Translations under genes and position numbers: made by a program
Shown here: positions 51,377 through 61,400 of the stretch, piece after piece
Layout of the letters: each line of letters starts with the position of its first letter
Numbering within the stretch: position 1 is the first letter of the stretch
The notes under the pieces: model-generated
Seen by the model: the letters and a program-made list of their open reading frames with translations, nothing else
Databases searched by the model: none
Told to the model about the DNA's origin: nothing
NCBI GenBank assembly: GCA_020726505.1
Contig: JAHLEZ010000013.1
Coordinates: 1,674,001-1,738,000 of the forward strand
Length of the DNA stretch: 64,000 nucleotides
Reading direction: 5' to 3'
From: Leptodontidium sp. MPI-SDFR-AT-0119
Taxonomy: Eukaryota > Ascomycota > Leotiomycetes > Helotiales > Leptodontidiaceae

Positions 51377-51523
51377 ACTGCGCAACTATTCGTTGCCTAC
51401 ATGCTCCACCACAACATGCCCGTGGACACGACGCCGATTTTGAGAAGGCTAATTGAAGCGCAGGAGGCAGATTGGAAAAATCCAGGGCAACAAATCAGAG
51501 TCCTCGTCTTCACTCGACCATGA
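51365..51523 (+). pseudogene. Short protein-like ORF at the broken edge of the SNF2 fragment
   Basis: Between a TAA at 51362-51364 and TGA at 51521-51523 there are 52 codons whose product (A-G-D-E-T-A-Q-L-F-V-A-Y-M-L and later R-R-L-I-E-A-Q-E-A-D-W) looks like a real protein piece, on the strand opposite the helicase. A CTTTAAG acceptor-like sequence precedes it. I do not recognise the family. It may be a fragment of another gene joined here by rearrangement. Confidence 0.3.
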
Positions 51524-52578
51524 AGCTATGACCATCGGGTAAGAAATGTGTTGTGCAGCGGTTTCACACTAGTTCTTTGGGCGGCGGCACGGTACTGTAC
51601 CTGTCTCACGAAACCCAGTGTGACCAAGTGGGCGTCCACTGAAAATCGGCATTTGCCTGCCACACCCGCAAAGCCGGGCGCCCCCCACACTCACCGACAA
51701 ACAAGCCAGACGTTCAATTCTGCAGTCATCCCAGATATCGGACTGTTGACAGCCTGTCAACGGGATGTTTCCCCCTGTGGGAACCTCATGTTGGGCATTA
51801 ATACGTCCCCGGGTCTGGGCTCGCTCAAGTAGCTGATAATTGGGGATCATGCGGGGACGCCCTGCCTTCACAGTGTGTGTCTCATTGATTTGATGTCAAC
51901 GTCGGGCTGACTGGCATCAAATGCATTCTGCAGGGGGCACAATTGACAACGACTCACAGTGCTTGATCAAGGCAAGTATTTGTGCTAATTAACACAGGAA
52001 GTGTGAGGCTGAAGTCCTTAGCCTACATTGGCCGCCTAAGATATATCAATCACGTGTACTATTTCGTGTCATGTTGGGGTTGGCTGGTGGTCGTGTCCCC
52101 TGGGTTGTTCAGTCCTCTCTCCAAAATAGACCGGCTTAGTCTTGCCGTGGACTGTACACCATTTGGCCAGTACCGTTCTATGGAAGGACCTGATACGATA
52201 TCCATCGTAAGTATAATGAATATGTCTCTTTATCCACCGAGAATGGTTTTCATTTTATAGTTCAACTAATGGGCTCAGTCTGGAAACTTTTCTCCTACGG
52301 CGATGCCATACCCACTCTTCTTCGCACTATAATAAGAACCATAGAATGGAATGTTTAGCTAACATAGCTCTTCAGGTTAGCCGAGTATTGTGTAAGGTCA
52401 ATAGAAGAAGCAAGTCTCAAATCTCGCTAGTGTTCGAGTGAGGAAGTTTGATGGAGGAAAAGGGAAAGGAAGACTACGGGACCTCCGAGCTCCAGAGCTC
52501 GGAGCTGAGTAATCCAACCCCCCGACGTGACCACCAGCCACCCTCACCACTGCACCAATCGTTTACTCAACTTCCCAG
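51524..52578. other. Intergenic, possible repeat remnant
   Basis: No gene. It contains the second copy (51714-51740) of the 27-base segment also found at 47370. The part from 52440 to 52578 is plain promoter-like sequence before the Cys-rich ORF. Confidence 0.4.
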
Positions 52579-52753
52579 ATGTCTGACTGCTGCCGCCCTA
52601 AGATTCGTTTAACATGCTCTCACTACAATCATCAGTACATGCTCTGATTACCATTTGTGTACTTACTGCCGAAGTTTATGTCTCGCGAGCAAATCAGACC
52701 GATTGAACGCTCGTCCACAGCCTGGCCACGAACACAAGAACCTTGGAGCTTGA
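52579..52753 (+). pseudogene. Small Cys/His-rich ORF broken by a one-base shift
   Basis: Starting at ATG 52579 the frame reads M-S-D-C-C-R-P-K-I-R-L-T-C-S-H and stops at TGA near 52645. One base further on, the next frame continues with C-S-D-Y-H-L-C-T-Y-C-R-S-L-C and runs to TGA at 52751-52753. Together this resembles a small zinc-binding protein of about 57 residues with paired Cys and His. No intron of normal size bridges the shift. It could be a dead gene, or a sequencing error in a living one. Confidence 0.3.
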
Positions 52754-52811
52754 TGGCTGAGTTTGTGTCGTCTATTTATTGTTAGCGTGGAATCATGTCA
52801 CAGGGATGGTT

Positions 52812-52828
52812 GGGGGGGGAGGGGGGGG
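52812..52828. repeat. G8-A-G8 tract
   Basis: Two runs of eight G split by one A, directly after the last stop codon of the NACHT remnant. Such tracts can fold into quadruplexes and are prone to length errors in sequencing. Confidence 0.8.
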
Positions 52829-55800
52829 TTACATACTGGAGCCCTTCGTTGCGTGTGAAGAGTTGGTTGCATTAGCATGGATATCGAGGAAATGGTAAGG
52901 GGAGAAGAACCTTTGGACAGGTATCACACTGATGGACTGGCAACCCCTTCTTCGCTCTGCTGACTCTCTCCTCTCTTGGCCTCGGGGGCTGCCGTTCAGG
53001 CCTATTGGGTTGCGGCGGGGCAGAACGCGCACGTGGAGATGCAGCACGGCGAGGAGCTTGAGGCAGGGTGGGCGGCGCTTGCGGTGGTGGAGTTGCCATG
53101 TTATCTGAATCTTCCTCCTTCCCAGGCTCAAATTTAGGGAGTTCCTTTTCGTTGAATGTGGGGTGGTATTTGCGGTTGTGTTTATTGAGGCTGCTCTTGC
53201 TTGTGAAACCTCTGCCGAAGAAATCGCATGATAGATAGGTCGGCGCAGCGGAGTGACTTGTTGTGTAATCTCTCGTGCTCATCGCGATCTGTTGACGTTT
53301 GGAAGCCGTCCGAATACCGGTTGCATTCACGATAGCGGCAGATGAAGGCGGAGTCGAGGTAAATCTCCTTGAACTTTTCGAACTCTTCCAGCTCGATGCC
53401 CTCTGGGAGGTCGTCGGTAGTGTAGCCTATGATGGACTAGACGATCTTCTGGTGATGCTGACTGATTGCGCTGAAGTGTGTTGGGTCACGTTTGAGTTCC
53501 TTCAGATCTATTTTACAATCAGCTCAAGGTACCGCCGACGACAGGTTTCCTACCTACTTTCAGCGTCTTGATGGCTGTTATTTTGTTGCGACAAGAACTT
53601 GAGGAAAGTGAGGATGTCGATTCCCATTTTCTGAGCCTGCTCAATCGATTCCAAAGACTCCAATTGAGAAAGAATGACCTCCGCTGAGTTCGTATCATCC
53701 AACTTAAGGGTCTCCGCACCCACACCTGGGTCAGCTTTCCAGAACTCTCGAATTTGGTCCAGAAGGTCGTCCAAGTCTTCGTCCTGGACCGTGTTACCAG
53801 TCTTTGCGTACTGCAAAATGTGTTGGAACCAAAATTCGTTTGCGTAATGATGCAGGCCATGAAAGCCTTTGACGACTCTAATTTGCAAGGCATTCTCCGT
53901 GTATCTTGGGTCAATGAAGCAAAGACTTGTATTCATATAATTCATACAAGCAAAAGAGAGATCGTAGTGGGATTGGTGGTATTCTAGGAATGGTCCACTT
54001 TTTTGATCGAGAACGAATCTGTAGGGGCTAGTGCGTCAGCAGCAATCAAGAACTAAGGGCAAGCAATTCTCAAGACTTACTGCTTCGCAAAATAGTGCAC
54101 AAAATCAACCGTGTTCTTTGGTCCTTCCTCGACGAGTGGCTTACATAAATCAAAGAATCCATCGATTAATTTAACTTTGACCCTATTGTTCAATTCCATG
54201 CCCATGACATGGAACTGTATTCCGTCTCGAATCTCATGAGTTTTCATAATTCGGAATGAGCAAGCTAGCCATTCAAGTATTCTGAGAGCTTTGTCTCTAC
54301 TTTGCTCCGAGAGGCCGTTCGCCACACCTTCAAGTATTCGGCTGTATCTAAAAGACGTCAGTGGGGTAGCATAAATTGGATTAAGGTAGACTCACGCTTG
54401 TTCGAGTCCATCAGGCACATTGTTGACTGTGTCTACCAAGTCCTGCTCACTTCTACTATCTTCCAGGCCCAGCAAAACAAGGCGTACCCATAAAAACATG
54501 CCTGAGATATTGTTGGTCAGTTTGACACATAGATGAGCAGATACTTTCCATTTGCTTTCTCAACAAGCGTACGTTCGATCCAGTCAATGAGACTGTTTTC
54601 ATCCAACGGTCCTCCACGGAAAGAATCCAGATTAGCACGAACGTATGTCTTGATGTCTTTGCTGACATCACCATGGTCTCGCAGAGATATTGTCGGTTTT
54701 CCAGTCAAGCTCTTGTTGATCTGTTTGCCTTCCCTATTGCTGAAGAGTATCTTGCATTGACTTCCAGGCAGCTTCGAGAGTGCAAACAAATCAGTTAAGA
54801 TAATTCTTTGGTCAGACTCGGGGTATTCATCCAGCCCATCAATAACGAGACGAATTGAGGAAAGAGTGGCGATAAGCTCAGGTAATAATTTTCGCAATCG
54901 GGCTATGGATGGAGCCAACCCTTTGTTTGCGTAGTTCTCGAAAATAAATGGTGCCAGCTCTAGGTTGGAGCGCAGGAATTGGACGGTGATACTTCGGAGT
55001 ATTTCTCCAAGGAGATTCTTACCCGTCATATAGCTGTTGCATATGTGATAGGCCGTCTTGAAACCTTCCTCCTTTTGCATTTGCTTGATCATATATGTAC
55101 TCAAAATAGTCTTCCCTGTTTTTCGTTAGTAATTGTAGGGCTGTGTAGGGCTGCGTAGAGAAAACAGCTAACCAACCGGCTCCTAGAATTCCTTTAACCC
55201 AAAGACTTAGCTCGCCATGCACATCATCTTTCCAGTTCTGAAAGAGACTATTTCTGAAAATCCACTCGCACGTGCCATCCTGCCTTTTGTCTGCCAACCT
55301 CTCCAGCTTATCATCATGTTGCTCGTCCGCCACCTTCAGCCACGAAATGGAATCATGAAAATAGTAATCTTGACTCTTCTTTTCTTGCTGTACAATCAGC
55401 TCTCTGGCCTGACTTCGCCATTGACGTGCGACCACGATATCGATTGTAACAGCTTCATTATGCAGTAGCTGCTTATGATGGGCAAGGTTCTTCAGAATGC
55501 CGTTAAATCGGAAATCGAAAGACTTCCAGAGAGAGTCAAAGAATAAATGCCAAGCTAAACAAAAAGTTAGCATATCTACAGACTTGCTCCTAGTCGTGCA
55601 CTTACATCTCCTTCGAAAGAACTTGTATGCACGTCGGGGGAATTCCAGGATATCTTCATATATCATTGCCAGGATAGCTTGGAGATTGGGCTGGTCACGG
55701 AATGCGGCTTGAAGCCTCTCAAATTGGGGCATAGCTTCAGCAATTTGCTGATAAGCATCGACGAGATTGTCAAAGACATTCGTGTATTCATCCGCGAGCT

Positions 55801-56246
55801 GATAGTCAGCGAAAGACATTTGATCACGTGAGTGCTCACCTGAAGCATAACATGATGGGAGCCTTCAAGACGCCAGTCAACTTTGTCTCACCGGGTCTGA
55901 GATCACTTACCCATATCCAAGGAAGATATGGAGTTCCATTGCATACAACTTCAATAACCTTCGAGTACTTCTCTGGGCCCTTCAGAAACGGCTCGACACG
56001 ACGCATATTGCGCAGAGATTTCCTCCGCCTCTGGGACTCTTGTATCTCTTCCGCAGCCTTCCATACATCTTCAATCAGTGTCGTTTGAAAGGCTACCGCA
56101 TCCGGGGGGCTTATCGCCTGCTTAAGCTTCTCGATGGCCGACTCGAAAACACGAGCATTTTGGTTGGTATCCACGCCTGAACGCCGTGGATACGTGCTTG
56201 AATATAGTGGCTCCACCTCTGAATGCCACGGACTCATTGGGATCAA
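52829..56246 (-). pseudogene. NACHT (STAND) NTPase with C2H2-type tail, decayed
   Basis: STAND proteins are fungal NLR-like signalling ATPases, often linked to self/non-self recognition. Exons I could follow: 56246-55911, 55862-55840, 55798-55606, 55554-55177, 55115-54549, 54501-54396, 54347-54081, 54018-53558 and 53507 onward. The N-terminal domain resembles the fungal DUF7708 helical domain. Walker A G-I-L-G-A-G-K-T is formed across an intron, and Walker B is R-L-V-I-D-G-L-D-E. The tail has C2H2-like and R-G-F-T-S-K-S-S-L-N-K-H-N segments common in this family. Lesions: one base missing near 55849, a splice donor changed from GT to GA at 54548, an in-frame TAG at 53439-53437, and shifts near 53232 and 52907. 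Each is at a place where the family pattern fixes the expected frame. Function is therefore unlikely. Confidence 0.8.
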
Positions 56247-57193
56247 GCTGAGTCAATTGTTCGTCTCAAAAAAGGCCAAGAAAGAGAATAAATGTCATAT
56301 CAAAGGCGCGAAGGAGGGTATTAGAGCTCGAGGTGTGAAGCTCGGTTGGATTACTTTCACGGCTCTGCGCTGGTGGATAACTTGAACAAGGCTGTGTGAG
56401 CCTCCTGCGCCAGGTTGACGATGCACCGTATCCAAAGGGGCTTGTAGGTGTCGCCGACTGGAGGGACCGCTTGGATGCTTTCCCATAAAGGCTTGGGACT
56501 CGATGTCGTGGTCAACTTCAGTTGTCGAGACACGTGGCCTCGTGTCTCGAAATTGTGGTTCCAGCAGCGTCATCAGCATCAAGTTGCCCATTTTTGCCAG
56601 CTACACCATCAATCGGGCCTTCGGATATCAACTCTGCTGTCTACATATCAATGCTTCTGGAACGCTCGGCTCCCACATATGCCTCAATGTACTCACAATA
56701 TCGTCTTCAAGGGTGGTTCCTGCCCCCACTCACCATTTCTGGAGTGGTTTCAATGAGTGGCTCTAGCACTGCAATGCCTTGCTCCAGTAGAGGGAGTGGA
56801 ATATCCTCAACTTCTGTGCAAACTTTTGCTGTTCAAAATCCCTCTTCTCAGCCCACGGCCTTTCAAACTTCAACCGTTCCTCTTGAAAGGGTTGACATTG
56901 ATAACAACTCTACCCACAAGCTCTTCTAACAGCGGAATCTCTGCTCCTCTGCCAAAACTGAGCTCCAAGCAATGTTGGGATAGTACATTGATCAACTGCC
57001 GATACGTTCACAACCCGGCTTCCATTTGCCCAACAACCAAAGAGTCACTTCCTGCCAGCTGTACGGGATCAGAGTCTCTCCCATCTGTCACTCTAGCTCT
57101 TACAACTTCTATCCCTGCAGCTATGGGTATGTTTTCAAAGGCTTCTTCTAATTAAACAATCTTTGTATTGGGCTTTTTGAGGAGTTATTTAAA
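56247..57193. other. Ser/Thr-rich reading frames, no confident gene
   Basis: Three plus-strand ORFs overlap here (56448-56756, 56522-56929, 56757-57155), with Ser/Thr/Pro-rich stretches like a linker of a secreted or wall protein. They do not join to one another or to the Cys-rich ORF at 57194 by splice sites in matching phase; the best donor, GTATGT at 57125, is in the wrong phase. Possibly the eroded front of that gene. Confidence 0.35.
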
Positions 57194-57646
57194 ATGCTTG
57201 GCGTATCGCTGACGTGCATGAGTAGCCCCGACTCCTGTACCAGTTGCAACAATCAATGTGTATTTGGCTTTCAGCAGTATCAATACATGGGAATGACAGG
57301 AGGCAATCGGTTAAATTTATATGTTGGGAAGCCGAGCGACAAAGTGAAGTGGTGCAACGGTGACATTGCACCATTGGGAGATGACAAAATCGGACCTATA
57401 AAGAAAGTTGACGTCAAGAAACTTCCTTGGCCAGCGGAAGTATTTAAGTTCCCCCCCAAACACGAGGTCGATAGTTGTGTCTACGATGGGAGCCAAGAAC
57501 TGCCTGGAATTGTCGAGTGTGAGGGGAAAGCTCTAGTCAGGTGTTCTGCTAATCCATCAATGGGAATCGATTTTCCTTGTGATCCTGATATGGATGGAGG
57601 ATCAGAGACGGTGTATCCGAAGGCAATTTTTGGCCTAGCTATGTGA
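57194..57646 (+). CDS. Cys-rich ORF, possibly the 3' exon of a secreted protein
   Basis: Open frame of 150 codons. The part from S-S-P-D-S-C-T-S-C-N-N-Q-C onward looks like a folded extracellular domain, with eight or more Cys spread over about 115 residues, many Gly/Asp/Pro and no long charged helices. The first residues (57194-57220) overlap a CTGAC...TAG stretch that looks like an intron end, so the true exon may begin near 57222 rather than at the ATG. No signal peptide is present in the frame itself. Upstream Ser/Thr-rich frames could be the missing front, but phases disagree. Family not recognised. Confidence 0.4.
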   Translation: MLGVSLTCMSSPDSCTSCNNQCVFGFQQYQYMGMTGGNRLNLYVGKPSDKVKWCNGDIAPLGDDKIGPIKKVDVKKLPWPAEVFKFPPKHEVDSCVYDGSQELPGIVECEGKALVRCSANPSMGIDFPCDPDMDGGSETVYPKAIFGLAM

Positions 57647-58167
57647 GGTGAAACTGCCTCTTGGTCAATTTTGAATGATTAGATTGTTTACCTAACAAGC
57701 GAGCTCTCTCCCCCTTTCAACATGGAAAGTGGGGCAATGCCTTGGATTGAGCGCGTAAGAATGAAAGCCTGCCCTTTTTGGTGTCTCTCACAGCTTTCTT
57801 CGAACATGGTCCATTGTTTACATTCTCTCTTTGCTGTCTTTATCATTCCAACACAAGATAAACTTTGGGCTACCTCCTTGAATCGTTGATCTTCATTTCA
57901 CAATTACAATCTGATTTGGAACTTGCGGATGGAACAATCATTCTGGAAAACGAATAATTGAAGAGCTGGGCGTCCCCAACATAGCAATATAAAGCCACTA
58001 TGGCAATTTGCCTGAAAATGATATTTCAAGCCAGAAGAGTATTCTTTTACCAAGATGGTTCAACTATTCAATTTCTTTTGCAGATTCCATCATAACCCAT
58101 CTTCGACATCCCTAATGAAGCCAGTAATTCAGACGGCCAGTTTGAAGATCCTCCCCCGCCCTACGAA
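57647..58167. other. Intergenic region
   Basis: It separates the Cys-rich ORF from the next gene. The last 75 bases are in frame with the next ORF (D-P-P-P-P-Y-E just before its ATG) and may be coding if an upstream exon exists; a TAA at about 58092 closes that frame. Confidence 0.4.
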
Positions 58168-58788
58168 ATGGACAATCCACCAGCTCATCCGCCAGAACCT
58201 GTTGACACCCCTGAAAATTTTCGGGGCTGGTTTTCTCACTCAGAGACCAGGCAGGACCAAATCAGAAAGAGCATGGCAGGAGATATTCATCTGGAAATAC
58301 CCGCTATGAGCTTAGAAGCAGCTGAAGCTCGAGCTGACCACTGGTTGGAGTGCTTTATCAGAATCCGAGAGTTTTGGGCCCAAGCACAACCTCAACCTCC
58401 CCAGGCACAAGACGGAGCCAATCCACTTATTCTCGATGAAGAGAATCTAGGTATTAACAGGAATGACTGGGAACGCTGGCATGCAACTCCCATCTGTTGG
58501 AATCTAATCCGTGCGTTCGTTCAAGACGGCCAGACCCTAGGAGAGGCAGAAGTGAACGCAAATCTCCATTTCATCAGACACAAAGGTGACAAAGCACAAC
58601 AGAGTGCCGAGTATCAACGTCGACCATTACTTGCTAACCCCAAGCGAGAACTAGCCCTGCAACAACATTACGAGAGAATACAGCAACGATTTCGCAGTTG
58701 GGGCATGACTCCTTGGCAGATCGAAATCCATCTCGATAGGTTGTATTACAAGGGAGAACAGGGAGAGGACCGAGCCAATGATGTCTGA
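58168..58788 (+). CDS. Hypothetical protein, 206 residues
   Basis: Continuous open frame starting at the first in-frame ATG. The start is Pro-rich (P-P-A-H-P-P-E-P), followed by mostly helical, charged sequence with many Gln, Arg, Glu and Trp. No known domain, signal peptide or membrane segment. The frame stays open for about 25 codons upstream of the ATG (N-E-A-S-N-S-D-G-Q-F-E-D), so the real start may be in an upstream exon; a candidate ATG at 58055 lies in another frame. The single-frame length and protein-like composition make it more credible than its neighbours, but function is unknown. Confidence 0.5.
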   Translation: MDNPPAHPPEPVDTPENFRGWFSHSETRQDQIRKSMAGDIHLEIPAMSLEAAEARADHWLECFIRIREFWAQAQPQPPQAQDGANPLILDEENLGINRNDWERWHATPICWNLIRAFVQDGQTLGEAEVNANLHFIRHKGDKAQQSAEYQRRPLLANPKRELALQQHYERIQQRFRSWGMTPWQIEIHLDRLYYKGEQGEDRANDV

Positions 58789-59780
58789 TGTATGGGTGGT
58801 CTTTCACTATACCATGCTCTGCGAACTCTAGGCACATGCAAATATCTATCCAGCTTTTCTAAATTAATCCATACTTTCAAAAACCGGATATCCAGTACTA
58901 AATTAATGAAATGCAAATTGGATCTTCAGCCTCCCCGAAAAATTGACATGTGATACAACTTTTCTCAAGGCTTTGGAACTTGCAGCTACATTCTATCTTG
59001 GAGCCTGATACTCTTTAGGGTAACTTCGTCGTGATGAAAGTGGAGGTCAACAAGTAACGCCTGTCCCCGCGTCCCGAGACGCTCCGTGTAACGAGACGAA
59101 TCCACAGTTTTGGAATCATAATAGTTTTCTCGGCAAGTCTATAAAGTTGTTATTTATATATTACTTTATTTAACTATTTCCCCTTAGGAGACTACTTAAT
59201 AATGCAAACAAGAGTACGGTTGATTATACTACCGATCGGTTCACTTGTGTTATTAATCGCCGCCTCCGTTATCCCTCCTTGTTTAATCGCGACGTTTAAA
59301 GTCTTTTTTAAAATTAAGAGCACTGAAGGAGAAATCCTATTACGAAACTCTGTAGCTCCAAATTATAAATATATTCAGAGAGGAAAAGAATATAATCAGG
59401 AGTTACGCCGGTACGACGAGAGGGAATACATGCACCATAATCAGAATGCCAGATATACAGAAACATGCTAAGTATAAATACGATTAGTGGTCGAAGTAAA
59501 GCTCAAGCAATTTCCTGGAGAAATTTACAGGAGTTTTCTCTCATTCTATAGCTATCCTTGCCATTGGTGGTATGCTCTCAAAGAGTGTTTGTCCGCGCTT
59601 GTGAAGATAAGATCGAAATACACCAAGACAATATCTCAGGATTTGGGGCAGCTGTAGTAGATCGCAATATACAGCTAGGAGGGAGAAGATCGTGAGGCGA
59701 CCGTGTCAGAGTTGGGACCAGCGCCCTAACGGATGAGGGTCTTATAATTCCCCAGCGCAGCGTGTGTCAAGGAAGCAGCG
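58789..59780. other. AT-rich region without a gene
   Basis: From about 59120 to 59480 the sequence is AT-rich. The ORF at 59202-59471 begins with a hydrophobic stretch but has no support beyond length. It could be mutated repeat DNA. Confidence 0.4.
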
Positions 59781-60329
59781 ATGACCAGGGGGTGGCGTCT
59801 CAAGGGTGGGCTAGAATTCAAATTTACTAGTCACCGTATCCGTCTGAACGACGATCTTAGTTCGGAAACGAAGACAATTTACCACCTTATGGGATACCAC
59901 ATGAAGGCGTGGAAGTTGAACTTCATCCATTTGAGCCAGGATGGGAGGTGTAGGAGTATAGGAGCATACTCGACTGAACCACCGCTTGCTCCTCCTCTTT
60001 ATGACAGTCATAGCCCCTTGAAGCAGGAGCCAGCTCTGTCTCAGATTACTGGTCCTGAGCGCCACGTAGATGTGCTTGGACCCACGTGGCTTCAATAAGA
60101 GCGCCTTAGGGATGATTATTGGAAGATGTGCGCAGAGCTTCTCGATATGCAGGTCATTATCCGGGAAGTCGTGCGATTTAATCGACTAAACCTTAAATTC
60201 GTCAAGCCAACAGAACTCAGCGCCACCACAGTCACCGGAATCTGTCGTGGAAGTCGCCGGTCAATGCGGTTCAAGCGGGATCCTAGTCATGCAGTGGCAT
60301 GTTCCGGCTGTGGCTCAAGCTGTATATAA
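59781..60329 (+). pseudogene. Unidentified coding remnant with one in-frame stop
   Basis: Two adjacent ORFs, 59781-60098 and 60126-60329, share one frame. The only stop between them is TAA at 60096-60098, preceded by CAA, and the frame is open on both sides, giving about 182 codons. The second part reads like a real protein (D-Y-W-K-M-C-A-E-L-L-D-M-Q-V). No family recognised. A dead gene or transposon-derived frame is possible, and chance is not excluded. Confidence 0.3.
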
Positions 60330-60965
60330 CTGCGGAGATCCCGATTCGATCAGTGTGGCTATTTATTATTGACGAAGCCACTCCACCTCCTTCCCTTGAG
60401 AATTGAAACATTCCTTAAACAATTAATAGAGATCGACAAGACATTCAAGGCAGGCGTGAAGATTATTAGTATTGCTAAGGACTTTCAGGGGCATTCCTGT
60501 GCTATCATAAGTCAGCTATTACCCGTAAGATGGGTATCTAGCCAAAAGTCTAACAATCATAGCAGCTGCGTCTAAGTTTGGCTATGACAAGGATCCCTGT
60601 GATAATAAATATCTCTCTTGACAAGGCCACATATAAGGTTTCGACCAGCCCAACAACCCAGCGGCAATCCTTCCACTTTCGAGAATATGAGGTCTGTGCG
60701 GGAAAGCTTCTATGCTTCCGTGTGGTTTGTTTCAAGGTTGGCAGGTTATGATCTACCACCAATTCGTCCTAAACGGTATGTTCGGGTCTGGCGACATGCG
60801 CTAATTTTAGTCTCTGATGCTTTTGGTTTACCACGAACGACGTGCCGGGAAAGTGCCGGGAAAAGGACCGAGGAAGCGGAATGCTAAATCCACTTAGGTA
60901 AGACTTTTGCGGATAGTGCGCGGCACGGCACGGAATCGGAATCGAATTTACCTTGCTTGCGAGTG
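60330..60965. other. No gene seen
   Basis: Short ORFs on both strands (60369-60575, 60618-60887) without motif, next to the inverted repeat. Base composition is similar to the preceding degraded stretch. Confidence 0.4.
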
Positions 60966-61400
60966 TGAAATCCGGGCTCTAAGGCTAAGAAAGACCTGGC
61001 ATGGTGTATTTCAATGAAGAGATATACTTCGTACATGTCCAAAAGATCAAAGATTTGGCATCTATGCGTACTACTCGAAGATTCCACTTCACATGGGGCA
61101 TTAACCAATGAACCAATCCGGTTTACTCTTTCTCATTTGTAACAAGATCTTTGATCTTTGCTTCTTGTACGAAGTGATCTAACATTATACGTCTGTGCTA
61201 AATGATCCAGATTTTACTAATTAAAGATGGAAAAGGACGAATCGGATTGGCTTGTTGGTTGATATCCCTTGTGGGGCGGAATCTTCTGGTATTACGCACA
61301 GATGCCAAGTCTTCGATTATTCGGGCATGTACCAAGTAAGTACACCCCTTGAACTCAGCCTCACCATGGGTAGAGAGTCAATACGAAAGCCAGATTTAGC
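60966..61400. repeat. Long imperfect inverted repeat
   Basis: The left arm (about 60966-61131) is similar to the reverse complement of the right arm (about 61230-61400). Shared blocks include the T-T-G-G-C-A-T-C-T segment with its TGCGTA neighbour (61054-61070 against 61295-61311), GAAGATTCC, ACCAA and CCAATCC, and the ATACTT...GTACATG block. Mismatches and small gaps are frequent. The centre (about 61145-61190) also resembles the reverse complement of 61021-61065, so the structure is nested. There is no ORF inside. This fits a non-autonomous element or a duplicated and mutated segment. Confidence 0.6.

Noticed and set aside
59202..59471. 89-codon ORF with a hydrophobic start
   Set aside because: AT-rich surroundings, no cleavage-site context, no splice evidence; too weak to call.
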